This document shows positions 34,786-45,306 of a stretch of DNA of 64,000 nt, in pieces. The stretch spans positions 71,260,627 through 71,324,626 of the forward strand of contig JBANSL010000004.1 in the NCBI GenBank assembly GCA_037127255.1, in the 5' to 3' direction. The notes beneath the pieces are model-generated. The model was not told the origin of the DNA. It did no database searches and saw nothing but the letters and a program-made list of their open reading frames with translations. Position numbers and translations under genes: made by a program. Origin of the DNA: Persicaria tinctoria. Lineage: Eukaryota > Streptophyta > Magnoliopsida > Caryophyllales > Polygonaceae. How positions within the stretch are numbered: the stretch's first letter is position 1; the number at the start of each line of letters is the position of its first letter.

Positions 34786-36578
34786 TGATGTGCACTCATT
34801 TCACCATGTCTTATGTCATCTTTTACTTCAATTTGTGTCTATATTTTATACTTTTATATTGGAAAAGCATGAGATTTGTGTAGTTTATGTTTATTTGCAA
34901 TATATGGAGGCCTACACAAGTTTCTGTTTAATTTCGAAGAAATCGAATGCACTTTGGAGCTTAAAGGAAAGTCATGAAGACATTGGGGAAGCTAAGGAAG
35001 AGCACAGGATGGTGCAGGTGGATAAAAGCCCATTTTTCGCCATTCATCATTTTGAATCAAGTTCTGATGTCTTCATTAGAGTTGTAGCTCTCGAAAATAG
35101 ATTTCCAACGCATATAAATATGCGTCAATCGGATGAACAAGGACTCGGGAAAGTGCGCTTCAAAACGTAGCAGAATGCTGAAAGCTAACGGTGCACTCGA
35201 TATCGACTCCTTTCCACTCGATATCGACTCTTTTCCACTCAAGATCGACTGCATTTCTCAAAATATCAACCAAGATGACTCGATATCGAGTGATAATATA
35301 CTCGATATGGAGTGGAGCCTCATTAAGAATCGACTCCCTTGAAGAACACAAGCCATTTCGACTGAAGAGGGAGTCGATATCGAGTGGCACCACTTGATAT
35401 CGAGTGAACATCCACTCAAAATGCACTCTAGGAGCCGAGATCCAGTGAGACAAGGAAGTGAGTCGATGCGACCGAGTTGGTCGATATCGACTAAGTCCAC
35501 AGAAGAGATCTGACACGATTTCGAGTCCTAATCCGAGGAGGGGGAAACTTGAACATGAAGAGAAGATATTTTTATCGGCTTTTATCTATTTTCTATCCTA
35601 AAGGGTTGGACAATTAATTTCCCTAAAGGATTTATCTACTTTTCCTATTTAGATTTATTTCCAATTTATATCTTTTATCTTAGGATAGATTTAGATATAT
35701 GATAGATAGAGTTGTTCTATCCTAGAATAGCTGGGGTTGAGCACTATAAATAAAGCCCTAGGGGCTGGTTTCTCATTCATTCAAGAAAAGTCATCTTCGG
35801 GCGCAAGGTAGGTAAGAAGAGAAGAGGAGGTTGAGAGTGAGGAGAGAGAAGAAGAGATTCCTAAAGATCGGTGTACTCATTGGGTTTCCTTTATGTTAAA
35901 GTTGTTAGTTTTAGTTATGTATTCCTTTTAAATTACCTCTTCTAGGGTTGGGGTGATCCCAACAATAGATATGTGTGTTTTATTTATGAATTTATGAATT
36001 TGTATGTCTTTATCATCATCTACCTATGTGCTTAATCATTTGTGAGAGTTGAGGAAATTCCTTATTTGTAACTATGAAGCGAAAGTGAATTAATTATGAA
36101 TTTGGATATTAATTAGAGTTTATTTGCGAAAGCCAGTTGATCCTAATTAAGAAAAGGTAGAAACAAATTAGATTTGTATACGAAATCCTCTATTACCTAA
36201 ATTGTTGGAATTAGAGTTGATTCTTTTATTATAAAGCATGCATCTTTATGTAATTCATTGTCTATGCATATTTTTATCGTTGCGGTGATCCTTAACCTTG
36301 AAGTTCGTCTTTTTATTATTTGTTTTATATTCTTTATAAAGTTTTTGCAGGGCAATCCTACATAAAATTGACCACAACTTCCCAATCCATCCATCGATGT
36401 CGACCTAGTTCTTCTCGACATCAACCACAACCTTAGCCACAACTCCCACTCCTCTACAAACTCTAAATCGACTAAACCATAAGCGTTGACTTCTCTCCCG
36501 AAGACGAACCTGACTCCCCTGTACTCTAGCGGGGGTCTTGACTAAGAAATTTATTTGGTCGAGAAATCCTTCTCGTCT
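34786..36578 (+). repeat. 3' LTR
   Basis: Starts TGATGTGCACTCATTTCACC; ends TTCTCGTCT. It matches the 5' LTR throughout except for small differences and the nested solo LTR. A 17-nt C run (34530-34546) lies upstream in the interior. Confidence 0.9.
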
Positions 36579-38434
36579 TCATAGCACAAGGGCGTTCTGG
36601 TCTTTTACTAATATTGAATATTCAATACGACATTAACGCGGTTACCATTTCGCCTATTAGATAAGTTAACAATTTCATGCCTTAAAGGGACTTGGCCGAA
36701 TTAAATATGGTAACGGTTTCTTCTATTAAATATCGTAATTGTTTCTTGTATTTAATACTCGATTAGTGTAAATATGAGGATATAGATTCAGATTGAGGAG
36801 TGGAAAAACTGACTTGAGCGTCGGAGTGTCTTATGGGGTAGAAAAGCCCCGCCCCAACCTCGTTTGTTCTTGAATTGCAGGATTTCGATGGGATTCAGAT
36901 CTTCATCAACCCACAATCTCCTTCAACAACTATGGTGCAGATTTTACGCATCAAATTTGGCGTCGTCCGTATGGAATCGATAAAAAAGCTATAAGATCGG
37001 ATCTTTAGAGGGAGAGATAGAGATCCATCGGGGTACAACCTCCTGGATCGAATTAATCTACAATGGGATTGAAAATTGAATCTGAAAGAGGAGGAGGGGG
37101 GGAGACTGGAATAGATCTGGTGATCTCCTCGACCACGATTCCGACACCGAACAGTCGCCGCTCCCCCACAACTCCTGCCTTTGTCTCATCATCGGCGCTG
37201 CTGCATCTCCCTTGCCGAAGAAGCCAAAGATCGCCGTAAAAAACTGAGCAGAAGGCACCGACATCGTATCCTCCACTACCTATCGCGAGGCGGATCTAGG
37301 ACCTTCTTAGGCCGTTGGTGGATCCGTCCTCAGATCCTTATTAGGACATGAGGAGAGCACGTCTTCCACTCGATTTGTCCTCGGATCCTACCCTTCACAC
37401 ATCCAGGATAACCGGCATGGGGCCGGATTTCGTATGGGCACGCCAGCATTGCCTTCGGTCGGCATCAGATGGCTAGAAACCCCTGGTGGTTGATGGCCGA
37501 ATGGGTTGCAGCAGGTCGAACGGTGGATGCAGGTTGCATCTTTCCTCCTTTGTCTCTACTATACTGTATGTTCTAATCTTCTATCGTGTAGTTTCCCTTG
37601 GGGTTAAACAAGGACGCTTCTCGGGAGGCAACCAGAGGTAAATTTTCCTAAATTAGTTATTTCAATTCATAGTTAGTTAATTAGTTTTGTCTTTTAATAA
37701 ATTAGAATTCCTTTATATGGTAGATAGATGATTTCGGATATTTTAAGCTAACCATGCAGGGAAAGGGAACAATACCGAATAATACAGATTCTGTGCTGAA
37801 TCCGCTGCCAAAGATTCCTTATTTGCTGCCAGCAAGTCCAGTCACTCAGACGACATAGAAGCTGATTTCATTCGCTGCCAGCAAACAACACTCACTGCTA
37901 GCGAACCAATACTCGCTAACAACAAATCCAACAACGATGCCCAGTGTTCGGAGTTAGCATTAGCCGCGCCAGTAACCTGATCAACCGCTCCCGCGGTGCA
38001 TGTCCAGTCTTCATCCGTTGTCGTCACAACCCATTTTATTCATTCTTCGTCATCTTCATTCAACTTTGCCCGTGGTTCGTTAGTCTTCGTCGTTGTCGTT
38101 CTTCTTCCAAGCTTCTTCATCTTCGCCATCGAAATTTTTCCATGATGTGAGTTATTCTTTCCCCTCTTTCTCTCATATTTTTATGATTTGTTATCTTTGA
38201 TTTTCATTGAGGACAATGAAAAGTTTAAGTGTGGGAGAGGGTTGCATTCCTAGATTCATGCATTCATGTTTATTTTTTTCGTTATTTTATTCATCAATTC
38301 ATGTTTATTTTTATTTTATTTTATTGCATTAGAAAACGAAAATAAAATGAAAAAAAATCATAAATCCAAAAAGATCACGCATTACATATATGTGTTATTC
38401 AAATACTCATCTTGCCTTAGTTGGTCCTCTATTT
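36579..38434 (+). mobile_element. Older Ty3-like element remnant: LTR 3' part, PBS and interior
   Basis: GACTTGAGCGTCGGAGTGTC (about 36811) is a phrase typical of U5 regions of plant Tat-lineage LTRs. The LTR ends TTTTACGCATCA at 36953, and TGGCGTCGTCCGTATGG at 36958 is a degenerate PBS. The following 1.4 kb carries no gag-pol. GAGGACAATGAAAAGTTTAA followed by GTGTGGGAG (38211) resembles the 3' interior phrase of Athila/Tat elements. Later insertions at 29111, 38435, 45253 and 53288 cut it; pieces resume at 45010, 53232 and 58852. Confidence 0.6.
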
Positions 38435-38464
38435 CACTACTAAAAACGCAGGAAATAGCTACAG

Positions 38465-38835
38465 AAAATAGCCACGGCATTGGCCACGAATGACCGTGGC
38501 TAACCGGTTTAGCCACGGAAATAGCCACGGGTGGGCCGTCCGTAGCCATATGCCTCGTGACTAATAGCGACGGCTGTTTAGCAATGGATTTAGCAACGAA
38601 TTGTCAAGTCGTGGCTAAGCCCGTGGCTAGTAATTGACATTTGAATCTCGTGGCTGAGGCAACGAAATCAGCTACGGAATTAGGCCATTGCTGAATTTGT
38701 GGCTAAGGTCGTGGCTGATTTCGTTGCTGCAAATAGGCCAAAGATCTGACTGCGTGTCTAATTTCGTGGCTGATTATGGGCGTGTTGTCAATTCCATTGC
38801 TAAATCAATTGCTAGGTAAGAATCATGGCAGAGAG
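38465..38835. repeat. Left subterminal TAGCCACGG repeats
   Basis: TAGCCACGG, CGTGGCTAA and GCAACGAAAT variants occur roughly every 15-25 bp in both orientations. They match the right block. Confidence 0.8.
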
Positions 38836-39590
38836 TTTTGAGGCTAATTAGTGGTTGAATTTATTCCTAGTGCATTCATACAAATATACAAAACTTTATG
38901 GATACGTCCAAGACAATATCAAATCCAAATATAAATAAATGGAGTACAAAAAAAACACATTCTAGATTAAAAAAAAACTACAAAGGAAGAAATCCACGTC
39001 TGGTTGACACCTCCTGTTTATAGCATCCTTGAACACCAATTATATGAAGCTTTAGCATTCTTGAACCAATTGATACCCCAAGCAGCATGTAAGATGATGG
39101 GTAGCATGACACTCTAGAAGCCAACCCCGATAATCTGAAGCAGCTGTAAGAGATTAAATAAAATATTATTCAACCAGTAATCCCAAAATCTCTATTCAAT
39201 GACCAGAAAAGGGGAATGGAGCCAGTGTTCTAAACAGAAAAACAATGAACATACCTTAATCAATGACCAAGTAAGTTTTGGGTAAAGTTACATACATATG
39301 ATATCAGGCTTCATATTTAGGCGTGATGTTTCCTGTGACCAGAAAAGGGGAATGGAGCCACGATTCTGAACAATGGAGCTGATACGCTCAGGAGATTCTT
39401 CAGGAATATCAGAAATCGGAGTTTATACCCTGGAAATGAAATTTCTGAAATGAAATCGAAATGAAATGAAACCTGTGACATAGAAATTTGTGAAAAAAAT
39501 CGAAATTAGGTATTAAACTTCAATGAAACAACAACAAAAATTTTGTGAAACAAAATAGAAATTTGTGAAACAGATATTTGAGAAACAAAA
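38836..39590. other. CACTA interior without a recognisable gene
   Basis: Non-coding sequence containing a duplicated phrase, GACCAGAAAAGGGGAATGGAG (about 39200 and 39338). No ORF of interest. Confidence 0.4.
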
Positions 39591-39712
39591 TCAAATTTTG
39601 TGAAACGAAACTTCTGTGAAAAAGAAATTTGTGAAACAAAATCAAATTTTGTGAAACAAAATCAAATTTTGTGAAACAAAATCAAATTTTGTGAAACAAA
39701 ATCGAGTTGAAA
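39590..39712. repeat. 20-bp tandem repeat
   Basis: TTTTGTGAAACAAAATCAAA repeats about five times. Short minus-strand ORFs that follow (39642-40069) are Pro/Leu-rich and unrecognised. Confidence 0.85.
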
Positions 39713-40439
39713 AGAAGCGAAGGAAAGGGACAAACCTTCGAGGATTTGGGAGTCTAGGGCAAGGAAAGGTGGAGCGGGTCGGAAGATGAGACCTTGCAGG
39801 TGGAGGAGGCGGGAGAGACGGCGCTAGAGAATCAGTGGTCGGCGGCAGAGGCGGTGGTGGAGCCAGCGGAGCGGAGAGGAGCCAAATCATCGAGAATCTT
39901 GGGATGGTGATGCAACCAAGGGGGAGACCAGAAGGAAAAGCTTCTCTCCCTTCCGAGTGGGAGCGTCAAGGAGAGAGACTAGAAGCAAGAGGGAACTGAA
40001 GACAGAAGAGGCGATGAACTGAAGCATGTTGATTCTGAAGAAGGTGAGGCGGTGAGACAGAAGCGGCAATTAGGGTTAAGAAAGTGAAAAGTTGCTTTTA
40101 TACCCGAGCCACACTTCTAAAATTTCAAGCCCAGCAAGTTTCCCCCTCAAAAATTAAATATACCGCCCAAAACAATTTCCACTCCGCGCCCAATTCCGCC
40201 AAATTAATTTCGATAGAAATTTTTTCAACACATATTCACTTTATATATATATTGAATATTGGATTGGAATTTTCTATTTTGAAACATTAGTACAATATAA
40301 AACATTAATATTATAAAAAAAACTCATAAAAGTTATAAGATATCTTTTTAAATAATAACAAAGTCAAATACTCTTTAAAATTTTATCGGAAAACAAAAAA
40401 AATATTATCATAATTTTTAAAAATAAAATTACTTGTGTA

Positions 40440-42545
40440 TTATTCTCATAAGAATTTATTAATTAAAATAAGATTTTATTCAACACTTATTAGTTACTTA
40501 TATAACTTTACCCAAAACTTACTTTTATAGCATTCTCACAAGAATTTATTAGGTAATTTAAGGTTTTATTGAACAATTATTCGTAACTTATATAAGTTTT
40601 TCTTAAAACAAACTCTTATTGCATTCTAATAAGAATTTATTATTAATATGAAGTTTTATTAAACATTTATTCGTTACTTATATGAGTTTTTCCTCAAAAC
40701 ATACCCTTATAATATTCTTATTAGAATTTATTAGTTAATAAAAGGTTTTAATTAAACATTTATTACTCACTTATATGAGTTTTCCTCAAAGCATACTTTT
40801 ATAGTATTCTAATAAGAATTTATAAGTTAGTATAAGGTTTTATTATAAATTTATTAGTTACTTATTTGAGTTTTCCTCAAAACATAATCGCATCGTGTTC
40901 TAATAAGAATTTTATAGTTAATATAAGGTTTGATTAAACATTTATTAGTTACTTAAATGAGTTTTTCTCAAAACATAACCTTATAGTATTATAATAAGAA
41001 TTTATTACTTAGTATAAGGTTTTATTAGTTACTTATATGATTTTTACTCAAAACATAACCTTATAGTATTATAATAAGAATTTATTACTTAGTATAAGGT
41101 TTTATTAGTTACTTATATGAGTTTTCCTCAAAACATAAACTTATAGTATTATAATAAGAATTTATTACTTAGTATAAGGTTTTACTAGTTACTTATATGA
41201 GTTTTCCTCAAAACATAACCTTATAGTATTATAATAAGATTTTTATTACTTAGTATAAGGTTTTACTAGTTACTTATATGAGTTTTCCTCAAAACATAAC
41301 CTTATAGTATTATAATAAGAATTTATTACTTAGTATAAGGTTTTACTAGTTACTTATATGAGTTTTCCTCAAAACATAACCTTATAGTATTATAATAAGA
41401 ATTTATTACTTAGTATAAGGTTTTACTAGTTACTTATATGTGTTTTCCTCTAAACATACTTTTAGAGTATTCTAATAAGAATTTATTAGTTAATATAAGG
41501 TTTTATTTAGTTACTTATATGAGTTTTCCTCAAAACATAACCTTATAGTATTATAATAAGATTTTTATTACTTAGTATAAGGTTTTACTAGTTACTTATA
41601 TGAGTTTTCCTCAAAACATAACCTTGTAGTATTATAATAAGAATTTATTACTTAGTATAAGGTTTTACTAGTTACTTATATGAGTTTTCCTCTAAACATA
41701 ACCTTATAGTATTATAATAAGAATTTATTACTTAGTATAAGGTTTTACTAGTTACTTATATGTGTTTTCCTCTAAACATACTTTTAGAGTATTCTAATAA
41801 GAATTTATTAGCTAATATAAAGTTTTACTAGTTACTTATATGAGTTTTCCTCAAAACATAACCTTATAGTATTATAATAAGATTTTTATTACTTAGTATA
41901 AGGTTTTACTAGTTACTTATATGAGTTTTCCTCAAAACATAACCTTATAGTATTATAATAAGAATTTATTACTTAGTATAAGGTTTTACTAGTTACTTAT
42001 ATGTGTTTTCCTCTAAACATACTTTTAGAGTATTCTAATAAGAATTTATTAGTTAATATAAGGTTTTCTTTAGTTACTTATATGAGTTTTCATCAAAATA
42101 TAACCTTATATTATTATAATAAGAATTTATTACTTAGTATAAGGTTTTACTAGTTACTTATATGTGTTTTCCTCTAAACATACTTTTAGAGTATTCTAAT
42201 AAGAATTTATTAGTTAATATAAGGTTTTCTTTAGTTACTTATATGAGTTTTCATCAAAATATAACCTTATATTATTATAATAAGAATTTATTACTTAACA
42301 TAAGGTTTTATTTGCTACTTATATGAGTTTTACTCAAAACATATTTTTAGAGTATTTTAATAAGAATTTATTAGTTAATATAAAGTTTTATTAGTTACTT
42401 ATATGAGTTTTTCCTCAAAATATAAACTTATAGTATTATAATAAGAATTTATTATTTAATATAAGGTTTTATTAGTTACTTATATGAGTTTTCTTCTAAA
42501 TATATCCTTATAATATTCTTTTAAGAATTTATTAATTAGTTAATA
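40440..42545. repeat. 80-bp satellite-like tandem array, about 26 copies
   Basis: The unit reads from CTTATAGTATTATAATAAGA through TTACTTAGTATAAGGTTTTA to GTTACTTATATGAGTTTTCC and CAAAACATAAC. Consecutive starts in the centre are 80-81 bp apart (for example 41121, 41201, 41282, 41362). Outer units, especially on the left from about 40440, are more diverged; central ones are nearly identical. There are higher-order blocks, such as variant units with TGTGTTTTCCTCTAAACATA recurring at about 41440, 41760, 42000 and 42160. The array lies inside the CACTA element, so it is not a pericentromeric satellite on its own. Confidence 0.92.
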
Positions 42546-42599
42546 TATATTTTTTTCAACACTTGTCAATTTATATTAAAAAAATTAATAAGCGCATTT

Positions 42600-42863
42600 C
42601 GGCCCGTTAATGGGCCAATCGGGGAAAACATAATCATATTTGGGCTGATTTAGCCACGGATTTAGCCACGGATTCAATCGTCACTAAATCACCACTTTAT
42701 TCAATGGGCCGAGATAAGATAATTGGGCTTTTACTTGTTTCTAATGGGCCTAGCCCATAAATTTTGGGAGAGTTTGTACCCGAATTCAGCCACGGATTGA
42801 GTGCAAGTGGATAGCCTATTCATGATTTATATCCGGCCCGCCTACAATTAGTGAACCAAGGCG
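42600..42863. repeat. Right interior of the CACTA element, TAGCCACGG repeats
   Basis: TTAGCCACGGATTTAGCCAC at about 42650 and other copies show that the right subterminal zone begins here. It is split by the solo LTR and continues at 44690-45000. Confidence 0.7.
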
Positions 42864-44646
42864 TGATATCATCATATTTTACGTATTATAGGAAATAGTT
42901 TATAGTCGTTTTGAAGTCATTTTTATATGTTTTGCATGTTTTATATAGGTTTTGGTTTAGTTTCTAGAATAGATGTCTACACTCGTGTCTTTATTTGTTT
43001 TCAGGTGATTTAGAGCTTGTTCAATGCAAATTTGAAATCACGATGGATTAAGATTCATTGAAGCCAAGTTTGAGATGTTCATGGACGCCGAAAAAGCTTT
43101 GCATAGTGGTCTCAAGTGCTAGAAATCAAGCTAAGAAGAGCCTATTGTCGAATCCACGTTTTCTGGAGCAATCTCAGTAAAATGAGTCGTTTGAGCTCCA
43201 CAAAATTCGGATCGAGACGTTCTATAGCTTGTTGGAAAGGTAATTCAAAGATCTACAACTTTTGTGTTGAGCACTTTTGCAAATTCGGCCTAAAATATGG
43301 TGAAATCGAGCCAAGACGTTGATGCTGAGTCAAAGTATCGACCCGGAACCATAGAGTATCGCGTCGGTATCCAAGCATTCCGAGTCGATAGAACGAGCTG
43401 AGAGGAAAACACGACATATCGACTCGATACCCACATGTATCGAGTCGATACCTTCACATTTCGAGCCAGAAATATTTACAATAGCTACATATCGACTCGA
43501 TAATCTGAAGTATCGAGTCGATACCTTCACATTTCGAGCCAGAAATCTTTACAGTAGCTACATATCGACTCGATACTCTGAAGTATCGAGTCGATACTTC
43601 TCTTCAGCGTTATTTCGTCGGGATATTTTATTCGGTTTTATCTTTTATTGGACGACTTTTTGGTATGTTTTATTATTATTTTAGGATTATTTTCAGACTT
43701 TAGTTGGGAACTATAAATAGAGAATTAGGGTTTGATCATAAAGAGGGTCCAATTTTCACGTCAGAAACTAGTTGCAGACATTGAGAGTTTTAGACTCTTT
43801 CAGAGATTTTTCCTTGAAGGTTTGTTTTGCTGGATTCAAGAATAAGTTCTTTTAATCTAGTTTTATATTCTTTCATGATGAATTCTTTGATTATGTCTGA
43901 ATCTATGTCTGGCTAATTTGCTTGTTCTGGGGTTGAGGTGATCCCAACGATGCTGAGATAGACATGTGCGTGATGATTGCCTGAATGAATTATATTATTT
44001 GTTTGATTCGATCCATGAGTGCTTAGTCCAATTAATCCTATGATTGGTTGGAATCCTTTTGATAGTCAACACGCGCCAGCTGCGAATTGAGATTTGATAC
44101 ATAGACAAAGTTGTTGGAAAACATGGATTGAACTTGAGAATTGTTTATGAGCAATCTATTTAATTCTCTTGATGATAATAAACTGTCGTAGACAACCTAG
44201 GTTTGAATTGATTATGCGGATCGCGCCTGCGATTGTTTGGTCGATTTGGTCACTAGGGTCTAAATGCTTAATGAGTCCAATTTGATTGATTAATCTGCAA
44301 CATGCGCAAGCTGAGTGGTAATTGATTGAAATGGGCATAGTTATTGCAACATGCGTAGGCTGAGCGATAATAGCTTTAGATAGTTTACCTTCAAATATCT
44401 CTTTTCAATTTGTTCAGGCATTAAAATTATATAGTCTATCGAGGATGCATTGTTGTGGTGAACCTTGACTCTGGAATGCTTCTCATCATATATTCAAAAG
44501 CTTATTCATTCAAAAATCACTTCTTCTATTTGGCTTAGTAAACTAGTTGAGTTATGCAATTGATATTCACACAGTCCCTGAGATTCGACACTCGATTACT
44601 ACAATTGACACCGTACGCTTGCGACGTGTTGGTTTTAGACCGATCA
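42864..44646. mobile_element. Solo LTR (family 3) nested in the CACTA element
   Basis: Starts TGATATCATCATATTTTACG and ends TTAGACCGATCA, flanked by the perfect TSD AGGCG (42859-42863 and 44647-44651). Length 1783 bp. The tail CCCTGAGATTCGACAC (44576) is typical of Ty3 LTR U5 regions. An internal block (43330-43610) repeats TATCGACTCGATAC and TATCGAGTCGATAC. No coding sequence. Confidence 0.88.
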
Positions 44647-44689
44647 AGGCGCACTCACCACATATGTTCATTTGATTTCCGATGATTAA

Positions 44690-45000
44690 TAGCCACAGAT
44701 TTAGCGACGGATATTGTGTTGTGGCCATATCGGCGTCGAAAACAGCAACAACAATCCTATTCGTGGCTACGTTCGTGGCTATTTACTAACACTGACACAT
44801 ATCGAGCCACGAAATCAGCTACGGACGTCTGGGTCATTGCTAAGAGCCACGAATGTTTTGGCATGTCAGGCCAGGATGAGTATTAGCCACGAATATAGCC
44901 ACAGTCAGAAAGTATCGTGGCCAATGTCATCGCTAATGGCCACGAATACAGGGTCGCCTATAATCCGTGGCTAACCATCTGTAGCTATTTCCTTTTTTTA
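44690..45000. repeat. Right subterminal TAGCCACGG repeats
   Basis: TAGCCACGAAT, ATCGTGGCCA and CCGTGGCTAA variants in both orientations, mirroring 38465-38835, run up to the right terminus. Confidence 0.8.
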
Positions 45001-45009
45001 GTAGTTTTT

Positions 45010-45232
45010 TATTTTTATGAGCTTTACCATATATGTTCCATTATATTATAGAATTTTCAAGCCTTGTCTCATAGTTGAGATGATTTTTATGGGAGCATGA
45101 CTTGTTAGTTCAATTGAGCAAGTATGATTCTTAGTCTTGGGCATTATTGAAATCCAACAAAACTTGTCCTATTGAGAATTTCGGCCTTATAGGGATTTTC
45201 TTCATATTTATTTCCTTTTCCTCTTTTGTGTG
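45010..45232. other. Fragment of the older Ty3-like element between insertions
   Basis: Non-coding strip between the CACTA element and the LINE. It has no ORF and continues beyond the LINE at 53232-53287. Confidence 0.45.
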
Positions 45233-45306
45233 ACATTATGCTCTCCTCGTACTTTTTTTTTTTTTTTTTTTTTTTTTGATTAGGAAAGAATTCGGGCGAG
45301 CTCGCT

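Larger units (their letters stand above)
29111..36578 (+). mobile_element. Non-autonomous LTR retrotransposon (LARD-like), complete
   Basis: Two related LTRs (29111-31969 and 34786-36578) bound a 2.8 kb interior. The 5-bp TSD TCATA is at 29106-29110 and 36579-36583. The 3' LTR ends CGTCT instead of CGTCA. The PBS after the 5' LTR matches the 3' end of plant tRNA-Asp, as in Athila-type Ty3 elements. The interior has no gag, protease, RT or integrase, only one repetitive ORF. GAGGACACTGTAATCTTTAA at 33665 resembles the non-coding 3' interior of Athila/Tat elements. Without the nested solo LTR the element is about 6.4 kb. It needed proteins in trans to move. Confidence 0.9.
38435..45006. mobile_element. 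Non-autonomous CACTA-like element with giant internal array
   Basis: The left terminus CACTACTAAAAACGCAGGAAAT has as its complement at the right end ATTTCCTTTTTTTAGTAGT, with the last base T instead of G. TTT is present on both outer sides (38432-38434 and 45007-45009), fitting a 3-bp TSD, though in a T-rich context. Subterminal regions at both ends carry many TAGCCACGG/CCGTGGCTA copies in both orientations, as expected for a CACTA transposase binding zone. There is no transposase ORF. The total is about 6.6 kb, or 4.8 kb without the solo LTR at 42864-44646. Confidence 0.8.

Noticed and set aside
40440..42545. Possible CRISPR array
   Set aside because: The 80-bp units are contiguous tandem repeats with no unique spacers, in a plant CACTA element.
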